A stretch of DNA of 64,000 nt from Chryseobacterium oranimense. GTDB lineage: Bacteria > Bacteroidota > Bacteroidia > Flavobacteriales > Weeksellaceae. The notes below the pieces were generated by a model. It did not search any database and was not told the origin of the DNA. It saw only the letters and a list, made by a program, of their open reading frames with translations. Both the position numbers and the translations under genes were made by a program. Positions 16,686-25,283 of this stretch are shown in pieces (position 1 is the first letter of the stretch; the number at the start of each line of letters is the position of its first letter). Where the stretch lies: positions 248,001-312,000 of the forward strand of contig NZ_FQWT01000004.1 in NCBI RefSeq assembly GCF_900129755.1, given 5' to 3'.

Positions 16686-18893
16686 TTAGCTTTCTTTTTC
16701 CTCTTCTTTTTTATCAACCATATTTTTGATAATGTTTTTCAGTCTTTGAAAGGTGAAAGAACTTAGTAATAAAATGATTCCCAGTATGATAAAAGCAGTA
16801 ATTCTTGAAATATTGTCCATTTGCCATACATCATAGCTGTAAAGTTTCAGAACCATAATCCCTATAAGGGCGAAGCCAATCCTGCTGTATTCCGGAATGT
16901 TCTTTTTTAAGCTTATGTAGATAAAAATACTGGCCAGTACCGTCCATATGATCGGAAGGTAAAGGATATTGAAATGTTCCTTTGCCTTATATACAAGGGA
17001 AATATTATTTACTGAGCTGAGAATGTAAATGTGGTAGAACCCGCAGCTTATGGCAATAATAAGCGTCACTGAAACCATCCAGTAAGAAATCCTGGTTTTG
17101 TAGAAATCTGAGCTGGAATTCGTATTCCACAAAACATATACAAAAGGGATCCAATGCAGAAGATGGATCATATAAAAACCGGTTGTAAGTTTTTTCTGTA
17201 AAACTGCATTAACAACTGCTGAAGCCGCAAATGAAGCATTCAAAACAATCAGAACAAGAAACAGGTAGATAAGACCTGTTTGAATCATACTGCCTATATC
17301 CAGCTTTTTCCTGAATATCATCAGCGTAAAGATATAATAGATGCTGAACAGAAGGGCAATACTTGTAATAGCCGGCCAGGGCATATCTGAAATATGATAA
17401 GTGATCTCCAGAAGAAGCGCAATGTAGATAATACTGTAGCTTACAACGGCAAAAACGTTTTCAAAAAAACTGTCTTCCTGTTTATGGGATTCATTGATCT
17501 TTTTTAACAGGAAAAGATTGATGATCGTAGTTGTAACAGTGACAAGACTGGTTAAAAAGACAGGATTAAATACAATATCCATATGGTCTTTGTTCAGATA
17601 TTCCGACCAAGTTATGATCTGTGCAACAATAACAAGCGGAAACAGAACATAAAAACATCTTTTGAAAATAGTATGACCGCTTTTTTTCCAGATATAAAGC
17701 AGCAGCGAGGCTTCTATTGCCCAAACACTCGTAATGAGATGGCTCTTGAACTGAAGAGCAACTGCCACCGTGATCAGGCTAATTGTAAGTGCTGCAAAAA
17801 TTGAATAGCTGAATCCAAAATTCTTTTTTCCGTATTCCCTTAAAAGAACTACGCCATTTAATGCTGCAAAAAGAAGCGGGAAGATAATTACCGGTTCATA
17901 TTTTAATGTATTGAATATGTAAATTAACCCGATAATGCTGGAAAAATTAATTAAAACCAGCATCAAAGTGTCCCATGGTGAAAGTATATCCTTTTTGAAA
18001 TGATTCCGAAGAGCAAAAATGTAAAAAATAACATAGTTGATCATATAAAAGACAATACTCAGAAGTTCAGGTTGCTTTATAGTCCAGAAGAAAAGATAGA
18101 TGCTGGTAAAAATATAAGACGTCCACCCCACACTTTTCCATTCTTTTAAAAATGCAGTGACGAGCATACCGATATTCAGGAGCGTAAGGTAAGTGAAAAG
18201 AAAAAGATAATTGCTTTCACCGGTACTGATCATCAAAGGAGCTGAAAATCCACCCAGTAAGGCAAAAATAATCAGAACTTCACTCTTGTAATAATGAGCC
18301 AGAGCAATGGAAATTACAGTAACCAAGGTGGTAATAATAAAAGCAGTATTCTGGGTAAACAAATGGTATTCCCGGAATGCAATGGTGGTCGTAAAATAAA
18401 GTACGGCAATTCCGCCTCCGGTAATGATGGATGCAAAAACTGCATAATTCTTCCTCAGAAAATGTCCTGTGAGCATTATTCCTGCTCCAACGGCCAGACC
18501 TATTCCGGCTCTTGCGCTTTCTCCGATCCAGTCTTTATCAATTGCATATTTTACAAAATAACCGATTCCCAGAACCAGTGTGAAAATTCCGATAATGGTA
18601 AGGATATTTTGCTTTAAAAAGTTAAAAACAGGTTCCAGCCAGTCTTTTTCCGGAGATGCAGGTGGTTCGTCAGGAAGTGTTTGTATTGGAGTAATAATAT
18701 CCTGCGGTTCATGAATTACAGTTGCTTCTTCATTCAATGCTGATTGGCTATGCATTTCTGCATTTCGCTGTGGCTGATTGATTTTCAGATTCAGATCAAA
18801 AACCTCCTTTTCAAGCTTCCTGATCCTGTTATTAAGATGGAAGATAAAAAAGATGACTACTATGATTAATATCGTCAGAAGCATTCCGCTCAT
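16686..18893 (-). CDS. DUF2339 polytopic membrane protein
   Basis: A 735-residue protein with a single hydrophobic segment and short coiled-coil-like stretch at the N-terminus (LNNRIRKLEKEVFDLNLKI, residues 20-38), a Pro/Gln-rich linker, then about 20 or more transmembrane helices from residue 90 to the C-terminus, starting FNFLKQNILTIIGIFTLVLGIGYFVKYAIDKDWIG. This is the layout of DUF2339, an uncharacterised bacterial membrane family. A Lys/Glu-rich tail (KKEEEKES) ends the protein. A reverse-strand TATATTTG at 18915-18908 is a good -7 promoter element just upstream. The function is unknown. Confidence 0.85.
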   Translation of the reverse strand: MSGMLLTILIIVVIFFIFHLNNRIRKLEKEVFDLNLKINQPQRNAEMHSQSALNEEATVIHEPQDIITPIQTLPDEPPASPEKDWLEPVFNFLKQNILTIIGIFTLVLGIGYFVKYAIDKDWIGESARAGIGLAVGAGIMLTGHFLRKNYAVFASIITGGGIAVLYFTTTIAFREYHLFTQNTAFIITTLVTVISIALAHYYKSEVLIIFALLGGFSAPLMISTGESNYLFLFTYLTLLNIGMLVTAFLKEWKSVGWTSYIFTSIYLFFWTIKQPELLSIVFYMINYVIFYIFALRNHFKKDILSPWDTLMLVLINFSSIIGLIYIFNTLKYEPVIIFPLLFAALNGVVLLREYGKKNFGFSYSIFAALTISLITVAVALQFKSHLITSVWAIEASLLLYIWKKSGHTIFKRCFYVLFPLVIVAQIITWSEYLNKDHMDIVFNPVFLTSLVTVTTTIINLFLLKKINESHKQEDSFFENVFAVVSYSIIYIALLLEITYHISDMPWPAITSIALLFSIYYIFTLMIFRKKLDIGSMIQTGLIYLFLVLIVLNASFAASAVVNAVLQKKLTTGFYMIHLLHWIPFVYVLWNTNSSSDFYKTRISYWMVSVTLIIAISCGFYHIYILSSVNNISLVYKAKEHFNILYLPIIWTVLASIFIYISLKKNIPEYSRIGFALIGIMVLKLYSYDVWQMDNISRITAFIILGIILLLSSFTFQRLKNIIKNMVDKKEEEKES

Positions 18894-18940
18894 TCTTTAG
18901 TTTTTATCAAATATAAACTAATTGTAACAGCATAAAAAAT

Positions 18941-18969
18941 TAATCCACCACATATTCCGTGATGGATTA
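18941..18969 (-). terminator. Intrinsic terminator of the C1q-like gene
   Basis: An 11-base-pair stem (TAATCCACCAC with GTGATGGATTA, one G-T pair) around a 7-base loop. On the reverse strand it is followed by ATTTTTT. It separates the C1q-like gene from the DUF2339 gene, so they are independent transcripts. Confidence 0.82.
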
Positions 18970-18996
18970 ACCGTGCAGAGTGATTAAATTTATCTT

Positions 18997-19716
18997 TTAA
19001 TTTGATACTTTGTAAATGTAGAATGAGGCAACACTCGCCCCAAGTAAGCTTACATCCAATGCCGTTGAGCCTGTAAGTCCAAAAGAAATTTTATCTCCAG
19101 CCTGGAAAGAATAAATTGAGCTAAGGCTGGTTTCAGAAATCGTTAAACTCAATAAAATAAGGTTAGCTCCACTGAATGGTCGGTTGTCTATTATTGTTGC
19201 GACACCGGCTCTTGTTCTTAGAATTCCCACGCCGGGTGAGTTGGCAAGGATAGAGGCTTGTAGTCCGGTACCATATTTAAAGGTAAATCCTACTGCATAT
19301 ATTCCTGCAGATGGAATCGTGTATGTATTATCAGTGTCTGAGAATAAAGCTGCACTTCCTATTGATCTTTCAGCAGCAAGAAAGTTGACTGCTCTGAATC
19401 CTGAAGGAAATAATCCTAAACTTAATAAGCTAATTCCTGAAGTTTTTTTGGCTGCATATACAGTAGTATTGGTGCCAGCTGAGGTTGTGGCAGCATCGAT
19501 GAGAACTTGAGGGTCAACTTTGGCAACTTGGAATGTTCCGTCATTAACCACCATAAGGGTATATCCAGGCAAAGAGGGTATCATTTGGGTATCCCTAACT
19601 TTCAAGGTTCCGTTTACATCCAGTGTAGCGGATGGAGTAGCAGTGTTGATTCCGACTTGAGAAAATGCTGAAGCTGCAGATAGAGCTAGAAGCAAGCTGT
19701 AAATTTTAGTTTTCAT
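18997..19716 (-). CDS. Secreted protein with C1q/TNF-like C-terminus
   Basis: The 239-residue protein begins with a signal peptide (KTKIYSLLLALSAASAFSQ) and the motif VGINTATPSATLDVNG, which heads many secreted Bacteroidota proteins. From about residue 100 the pattern [41 protein letters not shown], then ILRTRAGVATIID and SIYSFQAGDKISFGL, matches the ten-strand jelly roll of C1q/TNF-like domains. A surface or extracellular role, possibly adhesive or structural, is inferred. It has its own terminator and a 365-base AT-rich upstream region. Confidence 0.72.
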   Translation of the reverse strand: MKTKIYSLLLALSAASAFSQVGINTATPSATLDVNGTLKVRDTQMIPSLPGYTLMVVNDGTFQVAKVDPQVLIDAATTSAGTNTTVYAAKKTSGISLLSLGLFPSGFRAVNFLAAERSIGSAALFSDTDNTYTIPSAGIYAVGFTFKYGTGLQASILANSPGVGILRTRAGVATIIDNRPFSGANLILLSLTISETSLSSIYSFQAGDKISFGLTGSTALDVSLLGASVASFYIYKVSN

Positions 19717-20037
19717 AAGTAAGTTTTTTAGTTAGTTTTCTTAAAAAACAATGCAAAAATCGTGCCTTGTATTATGATTTTTTCAATTAAATATTTGTTA
19801 TGGTGTGAATTTTTTAATTATATTTTAATACTAAAACGTATGTTGTGCCGTAATATGGTTATGCGTTATTATTTTTAAAATTGTGTAGAGTAAAAATAGA
19901 TATTTATTTTCATATATCTCTATTTTATGAATTATTTTTTTATATATTTAAATTGATACTTTTTGTGACAGGGAAAACTGCTGATGTGACAGGATTTCAA
20001 TATGTCAATCTGTCACAAATTGTAATAGCAAAAAAAA
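19717..20037. other. AT-rich intergenic region with three TGTGACAG motifs
   Basis: No gene is supported here. TGTGACAG occurs at 19964-19971 and 19985-19992, and its reverse complement at 20010-20017. The outer pair extends to a 10-base inverted repeat, TTTGTGACAG with CTGTCACAAA. The motifs lie about 250-300 bases upstream of the C1q-like gene and beside the pheA terminator. A reading frame at 19881-20141 runs across the terminator into pheA and is not credible. Confidence 0.5.
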
Positions 20038-20058
20038 ACACTGCCGTAAAAGCAGTGT
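20038..20058 (-). terminator. Intrinsic terminator of pheA
   Basis: A 7-base-pair stem (ACACTGC with GCAGTGT) and a 7-base loop, followed on the reverse strand by about nine T residues. Confidence 0.88.
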
Positions 20059-20081
20059 CAAATTATTATATGTTATTATTT

Positions 20082-20930
20082 TTAACTTTCGAGGAGGTAT
20101 TCTTTATAGGTTCCAAGGAAATCCACGTCAGCATGAATTGATTCAAGTTCCAGAAGAGCATTGCCATGAAGTACCTCTTCCCATTTTCCTACTACATTAA
20201 TAAAGAAGAAATAGTTGCCAAGACCTGTTTTCAATGTCCGGGATTCAATCTTGCTGAGGTTCATCTTTCTCCAGGCAAAAACAGAAAGGACCTGGTGAAG
20301 TCCGCCGGCATGATCCTCCGGAAGATTGATCAGCATGCCCGATTTTTCACCTAAGACTTCAAGATCTGTATTGTGATACTCAGATTGCTGCTTGGTAATT
20401 ACAATAAAACGGGTATGATTCTGCTCAAAATCCTGAATATTCCTCTGAACGATTTTCAATCCGTATAAATTGGCAGCAAACTGGTTGGCTACGGCGGCTA
20501 TTTTTAAATCCTTATTCTCAGAAACATATTTTGCTGCTGCTGCAGTAGATGAAAAATCCTGTCTTGCTATTTCTTTATAATGACTGTCAAGAAAATGGAA
20601 ACTTTGGGCCAGAGCCTGTGGGTGTGAATATATTTTTTCTATATCCTCCATATTGTGATCAGGATGGATCATCAGATGGTGAGCAATAGGCATTACCCCT
20701 TCCGCTTCTATTTTGATGGACGGCGTTTTATACAAGTAGTCCAGAGTCATAGAAACTGTGCCTTCAATAGAATTTTCCAAAGGGACAACTGCCTTTTCAG
20801 CATCTCCGTTATTCACAGCGTTAAAACAGTCCAGGATATTAGCCTGTGGCAAAAGTTCTTCCCCTGGAAAAAGTTGGGTGGCTGCAAGCTGGGTGAAGCT
20901 GGCATGAGGTCCCAAAAATGCAATCTTCAT
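20082..20930 (-). CDS. pheA: Prephenate dehydratase
   Basis: Monofunctional 282-residue enzyme that decarboxylates and dehydrates prephenate to phenylpyruvate in phenylalanine synthesis. The catalytic domain starts KIAFLGPHASFTQLAA and includes ENSIEGTV (52-59) and the diagnostic TRF at 173-175. The C-terminal ACT domain has ESR at 229-231 and gives phenylalanine feedback. No chorismate mutase domain is fused. The start is ATG 20930; a longer frame from a TTG at 20966 begins inside a promoter-like CACCTTTG and is rejected. The other aromatic genes are not in the window. Confidence 0.95.
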   Translation of the reverse strand: MKIAFLGPHASFTQLAATQLFPGEELLPQANILDCFNAVNNGDAEKAVVPLENSIEGTVSMTLDYLYKTPSIKIEAEGVMPIAHHLMIHPDHNMEDIEKIYSHPQALAQSFHFLDSHYKEIARQDFSSTAAAAKYVSENKDLKIAAVANQFAANLYGLKIVQRNIQDFEQNHTRFIVITKQQSEYHNTDLEVLGEKSGMLINLPEDHAGGLHQVLSVFAWRKMNLSKIESRTLKTGLGNYFFFINVVGKWEEVLHGNALLELESIHADVDFLGTYKEYLLES

Positions 20931-21095
20931 AAGTAAATATAAGGTGTTGTTATGATTAAAAGACAAAGGTGCGAATTATAGTTCAAAGTTTTAAAGAAGA
21001 GTGTCTAAAGTTCGAGGTTTAAAGTTTAAGGTTACGGAATATAAAGATCCACACCTTAAATTTTCACTTTTTATATCTCCTCTCTTAAACCTTTA

Positions 21096-21521
21096 TCATA
21101 TTTCATCTGTAGTCTCTTTCCAGTTAGCTTCAATCATCTTCATCAGAAAATCCGGGCACCTTATAATTTTGCTGGTCTTCGCATCCAGAAAGAAAAGAGT
21201 AGTGGATGCTTCTGTGATCTTTACCTTTTCTTCATTATAAATTTCATATTCGAATTCAATTCTTACACCAGGTATTTTTTTTACATAGGTATGGATTTCT
21301 AATTTTTGGTCATAGAGGGCTGGGCGGATGTATTTAATTTTATAATCCGAAACGGGAAGCCAAATTCCTTGGTTTTCAATTTCATCGTATGATATTCCTA
21401 TGCTTCTGAAAAGTTCCACTCTGCCAATTTCGAAGTACTGTGCATAGTTTCCGTAGTACACATATTTCATAGGGTCGGTTTCTCCGTAACGTACTCGTAT
21501 TGAGTGAGTTGTATGTATCAT
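21096..21521 (-). CDS. Acyl-CoA thioesterase, YbgC/4-hydroxybenzoyl type
   Basis: A 141-residue hotdog-fold protein. The active-site segment VRYGETDPMKYVYYGNYAQYFEIGRVELFR near residues 9-38 is the YbgC/4-hydroxybenzoyl-CoA thioesterase signature, with the catalytic Asp in the E-T-D position and conserved Y-x-N-Y. The enzyme hydrolyses short acyl-CoA or acyl-ACP. It is transcribed divergently from dnaA. The reverse strand has a TTG-N21-TATATTTG promoter upstream. Its position next to dnaA is a frequent arrangement in flavobacteria as far as I know, but no functional tie is implied. Confidence 0.9.
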   Translation of the reverse strand: MIHTTHSIRVRYGETDPMKYVYYGNYAQYFEIGRVELFRSIGISYDEIENQGIWLPVSDYKIKYIRPALYDQKLEIHTYVKKIPGVRIEFEYEIYNEEKVKITEASTTLFFLDAKTSKIIRCPDFLMKMIEANWKETTDEI

Positions 21522-21543
21522 TTTTAGTCGTTATTAACACATA

Positions 21544-21575
21544 CAAATATATTTTTAAATAATCAATACCTGCAA
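21544..21575 (-). promoter_or_regulatory. Promoter of the YbgC-type thioesterase gene
   Basis: Reverse strand: TTG at 21575-21573, a 21-base spacer, and TATATTTG at 21551-21544. This fits the Bacteroidota consensus. The transcript would begin about 20 bases before the ATG. Confidence 0.6.
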
Positions 21576-21657
21576 TATTTTTTTTTAAAAAGAAAAAATT
21601 GGACCTTTGTCTTCCTTCTAAAAAAAGTACTAACAAAGATTTAATCGGGGCATAAAT

Positions 21658-23112
21658 ATGGATGAAAATTTAATGATGATATGGCAGAAGTGCCTTCAGT
21701 TTATGCGGGATAATTTGAACGCTGCTGAGGACAATTCTGACCTTAAGAAGCTTGAAAAATCCTTCGACATGCTATTCGATAAGGTACAGCCACTTTCGTT
21801 GGTTGCCAATAACCTTACGCTTATAGTGCCGAGTGATTTTTACAAGGAATATATTGAGGATAATTACCTGTCCCTGCTTTCTGCTGCCCTGAAGAAAAAT
21901 CTTGGAAAAGGAGTGAAATTATGGTACTCAGTTATGGAAAACAGGCCTACCGGTGAGGAAAAGCCAGTAACCATGAATATGAAGGGGAAAAGTGTTCCCA
22001 CCCCAAAAATGCAGGAAACAATGCCGCAGGGATTCTCTGCCAATATTGTAAACCCTTTTGTGGTTCCGGGAATAAGAAAAGTAAACATTGATTCCAACCT
22101 GAAATCTGATTATTCATTTGATAATTACATTGAAGGAGAAAGTAATAAATTTGCTGCTACGGTAGCAAGATCAATAGCCAAAAGACCGGGAGCAACCGCC
22201 TTCAATCCGTTATTCCTTCACGGAGGATATGGAGTGGGGAAGACTCACCTGGGGCAGGCTGTAGGACTTGAAGTAAAAAATCAGTTTCCGGATAAAGTAG
22301 TTCTTTATCTTTCATCTGAAAAATTCATTCAGCAGTTCATCTCTGCTGCGAAAGCACATAAGCAGACAGAATTTGCCAACTTCTACCAAATGGTGGATGT
22401 TTTAATCATCGATGATATTCAGTTCCTGTCCGGTAAATCTGCCACACAGGACAGTTTCTTCCACATCTTTGACCACCTTCACCAGAACGGAAAGCAGATC
22501 ATCCTTACTTCAGATAAGGCTCCTGCAGATATCATGGATATTCAGGAAAGAATTGTTTCCCGTTTTAAATGGGGACTTTCTGCCGAAATCAAATCTCCGG
22601 ATCTTTCCACAAGAAGACAGATCATTGTAGACAAGCTAAGCAGAGACGGAATCGTTCTTCCTGGTGATATGCTTGATTTCCTTGCAGCGGAAGCAAAAAC
22701 CAATGTAAGAGAACTTATCGGTGTAATTAACTCGGTAATTGCTTATTCTACTGTTTACAGAACAGATTTAAGTCTTGAATTACTGAAAGATACGATCAAT
22801 AAAATTGCTGCAAACCAAAAGAAAGTCATCAACATTCCTTACATTCAGGAAGTGGTGTGCGATTATTTCGGAATCAAAAAAGAACAGCTTCTTTCTAAAA
22901 CCAGAAAAAGAGAAATTGCCCTTCCGAGACAGCTGGCAATGTATTTCTCAAAAGAATTAACAAATGCTACCTTTACAAAAATTGGTGAAGAAATGGGCGG
23001 AAAAGACCATTCAACGGTAATGTATGCCTGTGATACCATTAAAGATGTTTCGAAAATTGACAAAGAAGTAAAGAAGTACGTTAAAGATCTTGCTGAAAGA
23101 ATCAAGAAATAG
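21658..23112 (+). CDS. dnaA: Chromosomal replication initiator protein DnaA
   Basis: A 484-residue full-length DnaA. Domain I covers residues 1-80 (WQKCLQFMRDNL), a variable linker follows, then the AAA+ domain with Walker A GGYGVGKTH at 189-197 and Walker B IIDDIQ at 250-255. The C-terminal DNA-binding domain carries the DHSTVMYACDTI signature near 453-464. DnaA unwinds the origin and starts replication. I did not find a cluster of TTATNCACA boxes in the flanking intergenic DNA, so oriC need not be here. The gene is in line with the phosphatase and RsmI-like genes downstream. Confidence 0.98.
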   Translation: MDENLMMIWQKCLQFMRDNLNAAEDNSDLKKLEKSFDMLFDKVQPLSLVANNLTLIVPSDFYKEYIEDNYLSLLSAALKKNLGKGVKLWYSVMENRPTGEEKPVTMNMKGKSVPTPKMQETMPQGFSANIVNPFVVPGIRKVNIDSNLKSDYSFDNYIEGESNKFAATVARSIAKRPGATAFNPLFLHGGYGVGKTHLGQAVGLEVKNQFPDKVVLYLSSEKFIQQFISAAKAHKQTEFANFYQMVDVLIIDDIQFLSGKSATQDSFFHIFDHLHQNGKQIILTSDKAPADIMDIQERIVSRFKWGLSAEIKSPDLSTRRQIIVDKLSRDGIVLPGDMLDFLAAEAKTNVRELIGVINSVIAYSTVYRTDLSLELLKDTINKIAANQKKVINIPYIQEVVCDYFGIKKEQLLSKTRKREIALPRQLAMYFSKELTNATFTKIGEEMGGKDHSTVMYACDTIKDVSKIDKEVKKYVKDLAERIKK

Positions 23113-23225
23113 AAAATAATTTAATCTGAATAAATTGAAATGGAGAATAGCTGTATTCTTCATTTTTTATTTAGTTTTGTTGAGGTTAACAGAATCTTTT
23201 AATAATTAAAATCATTTAAACTTTT

Positions 23226-23684
23226 ATGAAAATATTGATGGTCTGTCTGGGAAATATCTGCAGAAGCCCTTTGGCAGAAGGGATTATGAAGACAAAACTT
23301 CCTGAAGGTTTTTTTGTAGACTCTGTAGGAACCATTTCTATGCATGAAGGTGAACATCCTGATAAACGGGCTATAAAAACAGCGGCAAACCATAATATTG
23401 ATATTTCCAGGCAAAAGTCCAGGCCCATTACAAAAAAAGATCTTGAAACCTTTGATAAAATCTACTGCATGGATATAGATGTGTATGAAGATGTGGTTTC
23501 AAAGGCTGAAAATGAAGAACAGCGTCAGAAAATCTCATTATTTCTTGAGCCTTTAGGAGATCACAAAAATGCTGAGGTTCCCGATCCGTACTGGGGAGAT
23601 ATGAAGGATTTTGAAGATGTTTTTCAGCTGCTGGATAGAGGTTGTGATGCTATTAAAAACCAAATCCTGTCCCAGACCAAATAA
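23226..23684 (+). CDS. Low molecular weight protein-tyrosine phosphatase
   Basis: The 152-residue protein has the LMW-PTP P-loop near its start, CLGNICRS at 7-14 (C7 nucleophile, R13), and the general acid in VPDPYWG near residues 117-123. It removes phosphate from tyrosine residues in the cytoplasm and is usually linked to capsule or surface-polysaccharide control or arsenate reduction in other bacteria. No tyrosine kinase gene is in the window. It lies 36 bases before the methylase gene and 113 bases after dnaA. Confidence 0.95.
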   Translation: MKILMVCLGNICRSPLAEGIMKTKLPEGFFVDSVGTISMHEGEHPDKRAIKTAANHNIDISRQKSRPITKKDLETFDKIYCMDIDVYEDVVSKAENEEQRQKISLFLEPLGDHKNAEVPDPYWGDMKDFEDVFQLLDRGCDAIKNQILSQTK

Positions 23685-23720
23685 ATACCCCCGCAAAATA
23701 AAATAACCAAAAACGATACA

Positions 23721-24419
23721 ATGCTTTTTTTACTCCCAGCCTATTTATCAGAAAATACTTCTATCAATCATTTTTCGCCCGTTCTGAAAGATTATATCAT
23801 GCAGACGGACTATTTTTTTGTAGAAAATGAAAAAACAGCCAGAAAGGTTATTAAATTCTTTGCTCCTGAAAAGAAACAGGCTGATCTGAAATTGTTCCTA
23901 TTAGACAAATACACAGAAAATGCAGACATCAAGGAAGCTCAGAACCTGATGTTGCAGGGACAGGATTTCGGTCTTCTTTCTGAAGCCGGTCTTCCATGCA
24001 TTGCAGATCCCGGAAACCTGATCGTAAAATGGTGCCATGAGAAAAACATCAGGGTGATTCCTGTTTCAGGGCCATCATCCATCATTCTGGCCTTGATTTC
24101 AAGCGGTTTTAATGGTCAGGAATTTACTTTTCATGGGTATTTACCGATAGATAAAGGTGAAAAAAAGAAACAGATCCAGCGTTTGGAAAGTTTGGTTCAG
24201 CAGACCGGCTATTCTCAGATCTTTATGGAAACTCCATATAGGAACAATCCGCTTTTTGAAGACCTTACGAAATTTCTTTCTCCCAATACAAAACTATGTA
24301 TTGCTGCCAATATCAACGACCCGGAGCACGAATTTATCAAGACAAAAACCATTAATGACTGGAAAAAAGCAAAGCCGGAGCTTCACAAAATTCCCGCAGT
24401 CTTCGTACTGGGAAAATAA
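23721..24419 (+). CDS. RsmI-family SAM-dependent methyltransferase
   Basis: A 232-residue protein of the tetrapyrrole methylase fold. GLLSEAGLPCIADPGN near residues 88-103 is the RsmI-type SAM-binding segment (VSDAGxPxISDPG in RsmI), and VSGPSSIILALISSGFNGQEFTFHGYLP continues it. RsmI 2'-O-methylates C1402 of 16S rRNA. Bacteroidota usually have two RsmI-family members and this is likely the paralogue. The short form lacks a C-terminal extension. The role of the paralogue is unknown; rRNA or tRNA modification is possible. Confidence 0.82.
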   Translation: MLFLLPAYLSENTSINHFSPVLKDYIMQTDYFFVENEKTARKVIKFFAPEKKQADLKLFLLDKYTENADIKEAQNLMLQGQDFGLLSEAGLPCIADPGNLIVKWCHEKNIRVIPVSGPSSIILALISSGFNGQEFTFHGYLPIDKGEKKKQIQRLESLVQQTGYSQIFMETPYRNNPLFEDLTKFLSPNTKLCIAANINDPEHEFIKTKTINDWKKAKPELHKIPAVFVLGK

Positions 24420-24426
24420 TGCTTCT

Positions 24427-24456
24427 TGTCATTGCGAACCGTAGGTGAAGCAATCT
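24427..24456. repeat. GTCATTGC-type dispersed repeat fragment
   Basis: GTCATTGCGAACC...GTGAAGCAATCTC is the well-known short repeat text seen between genes in many Bacteroidota. A shorter palindromic relative is at 34911-34935. It lies after the RsmI-like gene and carries no ORF. Confidence 0.45.
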
Positions 24457-24510
24457 CTATACTACGTATTTGGTTTATGGTGTTGTATTGTTGTTTGGAA
24501 TTTTTTTGTT

Positions 24511-24541
24511 CTCGCAGATTTGGCAGATTGCGCAGATGTTT
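24511..24541 (-). repeat. GCAGATT repeat, inverted copy
   Basis: CTCGCAGATTTGGCAGATTG and continuing GCGCAGATGTTT is the reverse complement, with two differences, of the copy at 24626-24658. An 85-base spacer separates the two, so they can form a long hairpin. Confidence 0.75.
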
Positions 24542-24625
24542 GCTTTCTAATTATGCTTTTATTATTAATTAAAGAGCATTATTAGAAAATGTTATCCATG
24601 ATTATAAATCTTACATAATATCCAT

Positions 24626-24658
24626 AAACATCTGCGCAATCTGCTAAATCTGCGGGAG
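24626..24658 (+). repeat. GCAGATT repeat, middle copy
   Basis: AAACATCTGCGCAATCTGCT, then AAATCTGCGGGAG. It ends ten bases from the stop codon of the GxxExxY gene and is in direct orientation with the copy at 25131-25164. Confidence 0.75.
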
Positions 24659-24667
24659 ATTATTTAT

Positions 24668-25045
24668 TTATAAATTATTAACCACCCTTTTTATTCCATC
24701 TAAAATATTGGTAGTATTAAAGTTAATCAACAATCCCAACTTCTTATTCGAAAGCTTCAGATAAGTTGTGAGCTGTTTAAAATAAATGTCTTCTAAGTTT
24801 TTCACCGATTTAAGTTCCAGAATTACCTTATCCTCAACCAGAATGTCTATCCTGAAATTAAAGTCAAATTCTTTACCATCATAAACGATTGGAATGGCAG
24901 ATTCAGCTTTTACATCAAGGCCGTTTTCCTGTAATTCGTAGATAAGAATTTTCTGATAAACAATTTCTAAAAGGCCTGGTCCCAGTTTGTTGTATACATT
25001 GAAGATGCATTTTCTTACCATATAAGAAATCTCGTTTTCGTCCAT
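24668..25045 (-). CDS. GxxExxY family protein
   Basis: The 125-residue protein has the family motif GLLEIVY at 24-30, preceded by IFNVYNKLGP, and a C-terminal block KLGLLINFNTTNILDGIKRVVN typical of the family. The core (FDFNFRIDILVEDKVILELKSV) has an acidic-Lys pattern reminiscent of PD-(D/E)XK nucleases: D/E and E-x-K within beta strands. The family is common in Bacteroidota, often multicopy, and of unknown function. The gene is bracketed by direct copies of a short GCAGATT repeat, with an inverted copy outside, so it may travel as a small mobile unit. Confidence 0.88.
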   Translation of the reverse strand: MDENEISYMVRKCIFNVYNKLGPGLLEIVYQKILIYELQENGLDVKAESAIPIVYDGKEFDFNFRIDILVEDKVILELKSVKNLEDIYFKQLTTYLKLSNKKLGLLINFNTTNILDGIKRVVNNL

Positions 25046-25130
25046 TTATTTGTGTTTTTATATTCTTCCAATTTAATATTTTAAATAATTCTATTGCCGA
25101 ATATTTTTTGACTATTTATCGAACTATATA

Positions 25131-25164
25131 AAAATCTGCGCAATCTGCTAAATCTCCGAGAGTT
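25131..25164 (+). repeat. GCAGATT repeat, downstream direct copy
   Basis: AAAATCTGCGCAATCTGCTA, then AATCTCCGAGAGTT. It lies about 85 bases upstream of the GxxExxY start on that gene's strand and is in direct orientation with 24626-24658. Confidence 0.75.
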
Positions 25165-25283
25165 AAAAATTTAACAAACTATCATTTTCCACTTAGTCCT
25201 TCACAAAAAAACATTTAACAGCCCTTAACGTTCCCTTTGCACCATTCTTGTTTTATACTCATCAAATCACAAAAAAATAAATT

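Noticed and set aside
19881..20141. 86-residue reading frame in the AT-rich gap
   Set aside because: It crosses the pheA terminator and the end of pheA in the opposite strand and has no start context or homology.
21522..21657. oriC beside dnaA
   Set aside because: I found no cluster of TTATNCACA-type boxes in the region before or after dnaA; the nearest TTATTAACA has two mismatches.
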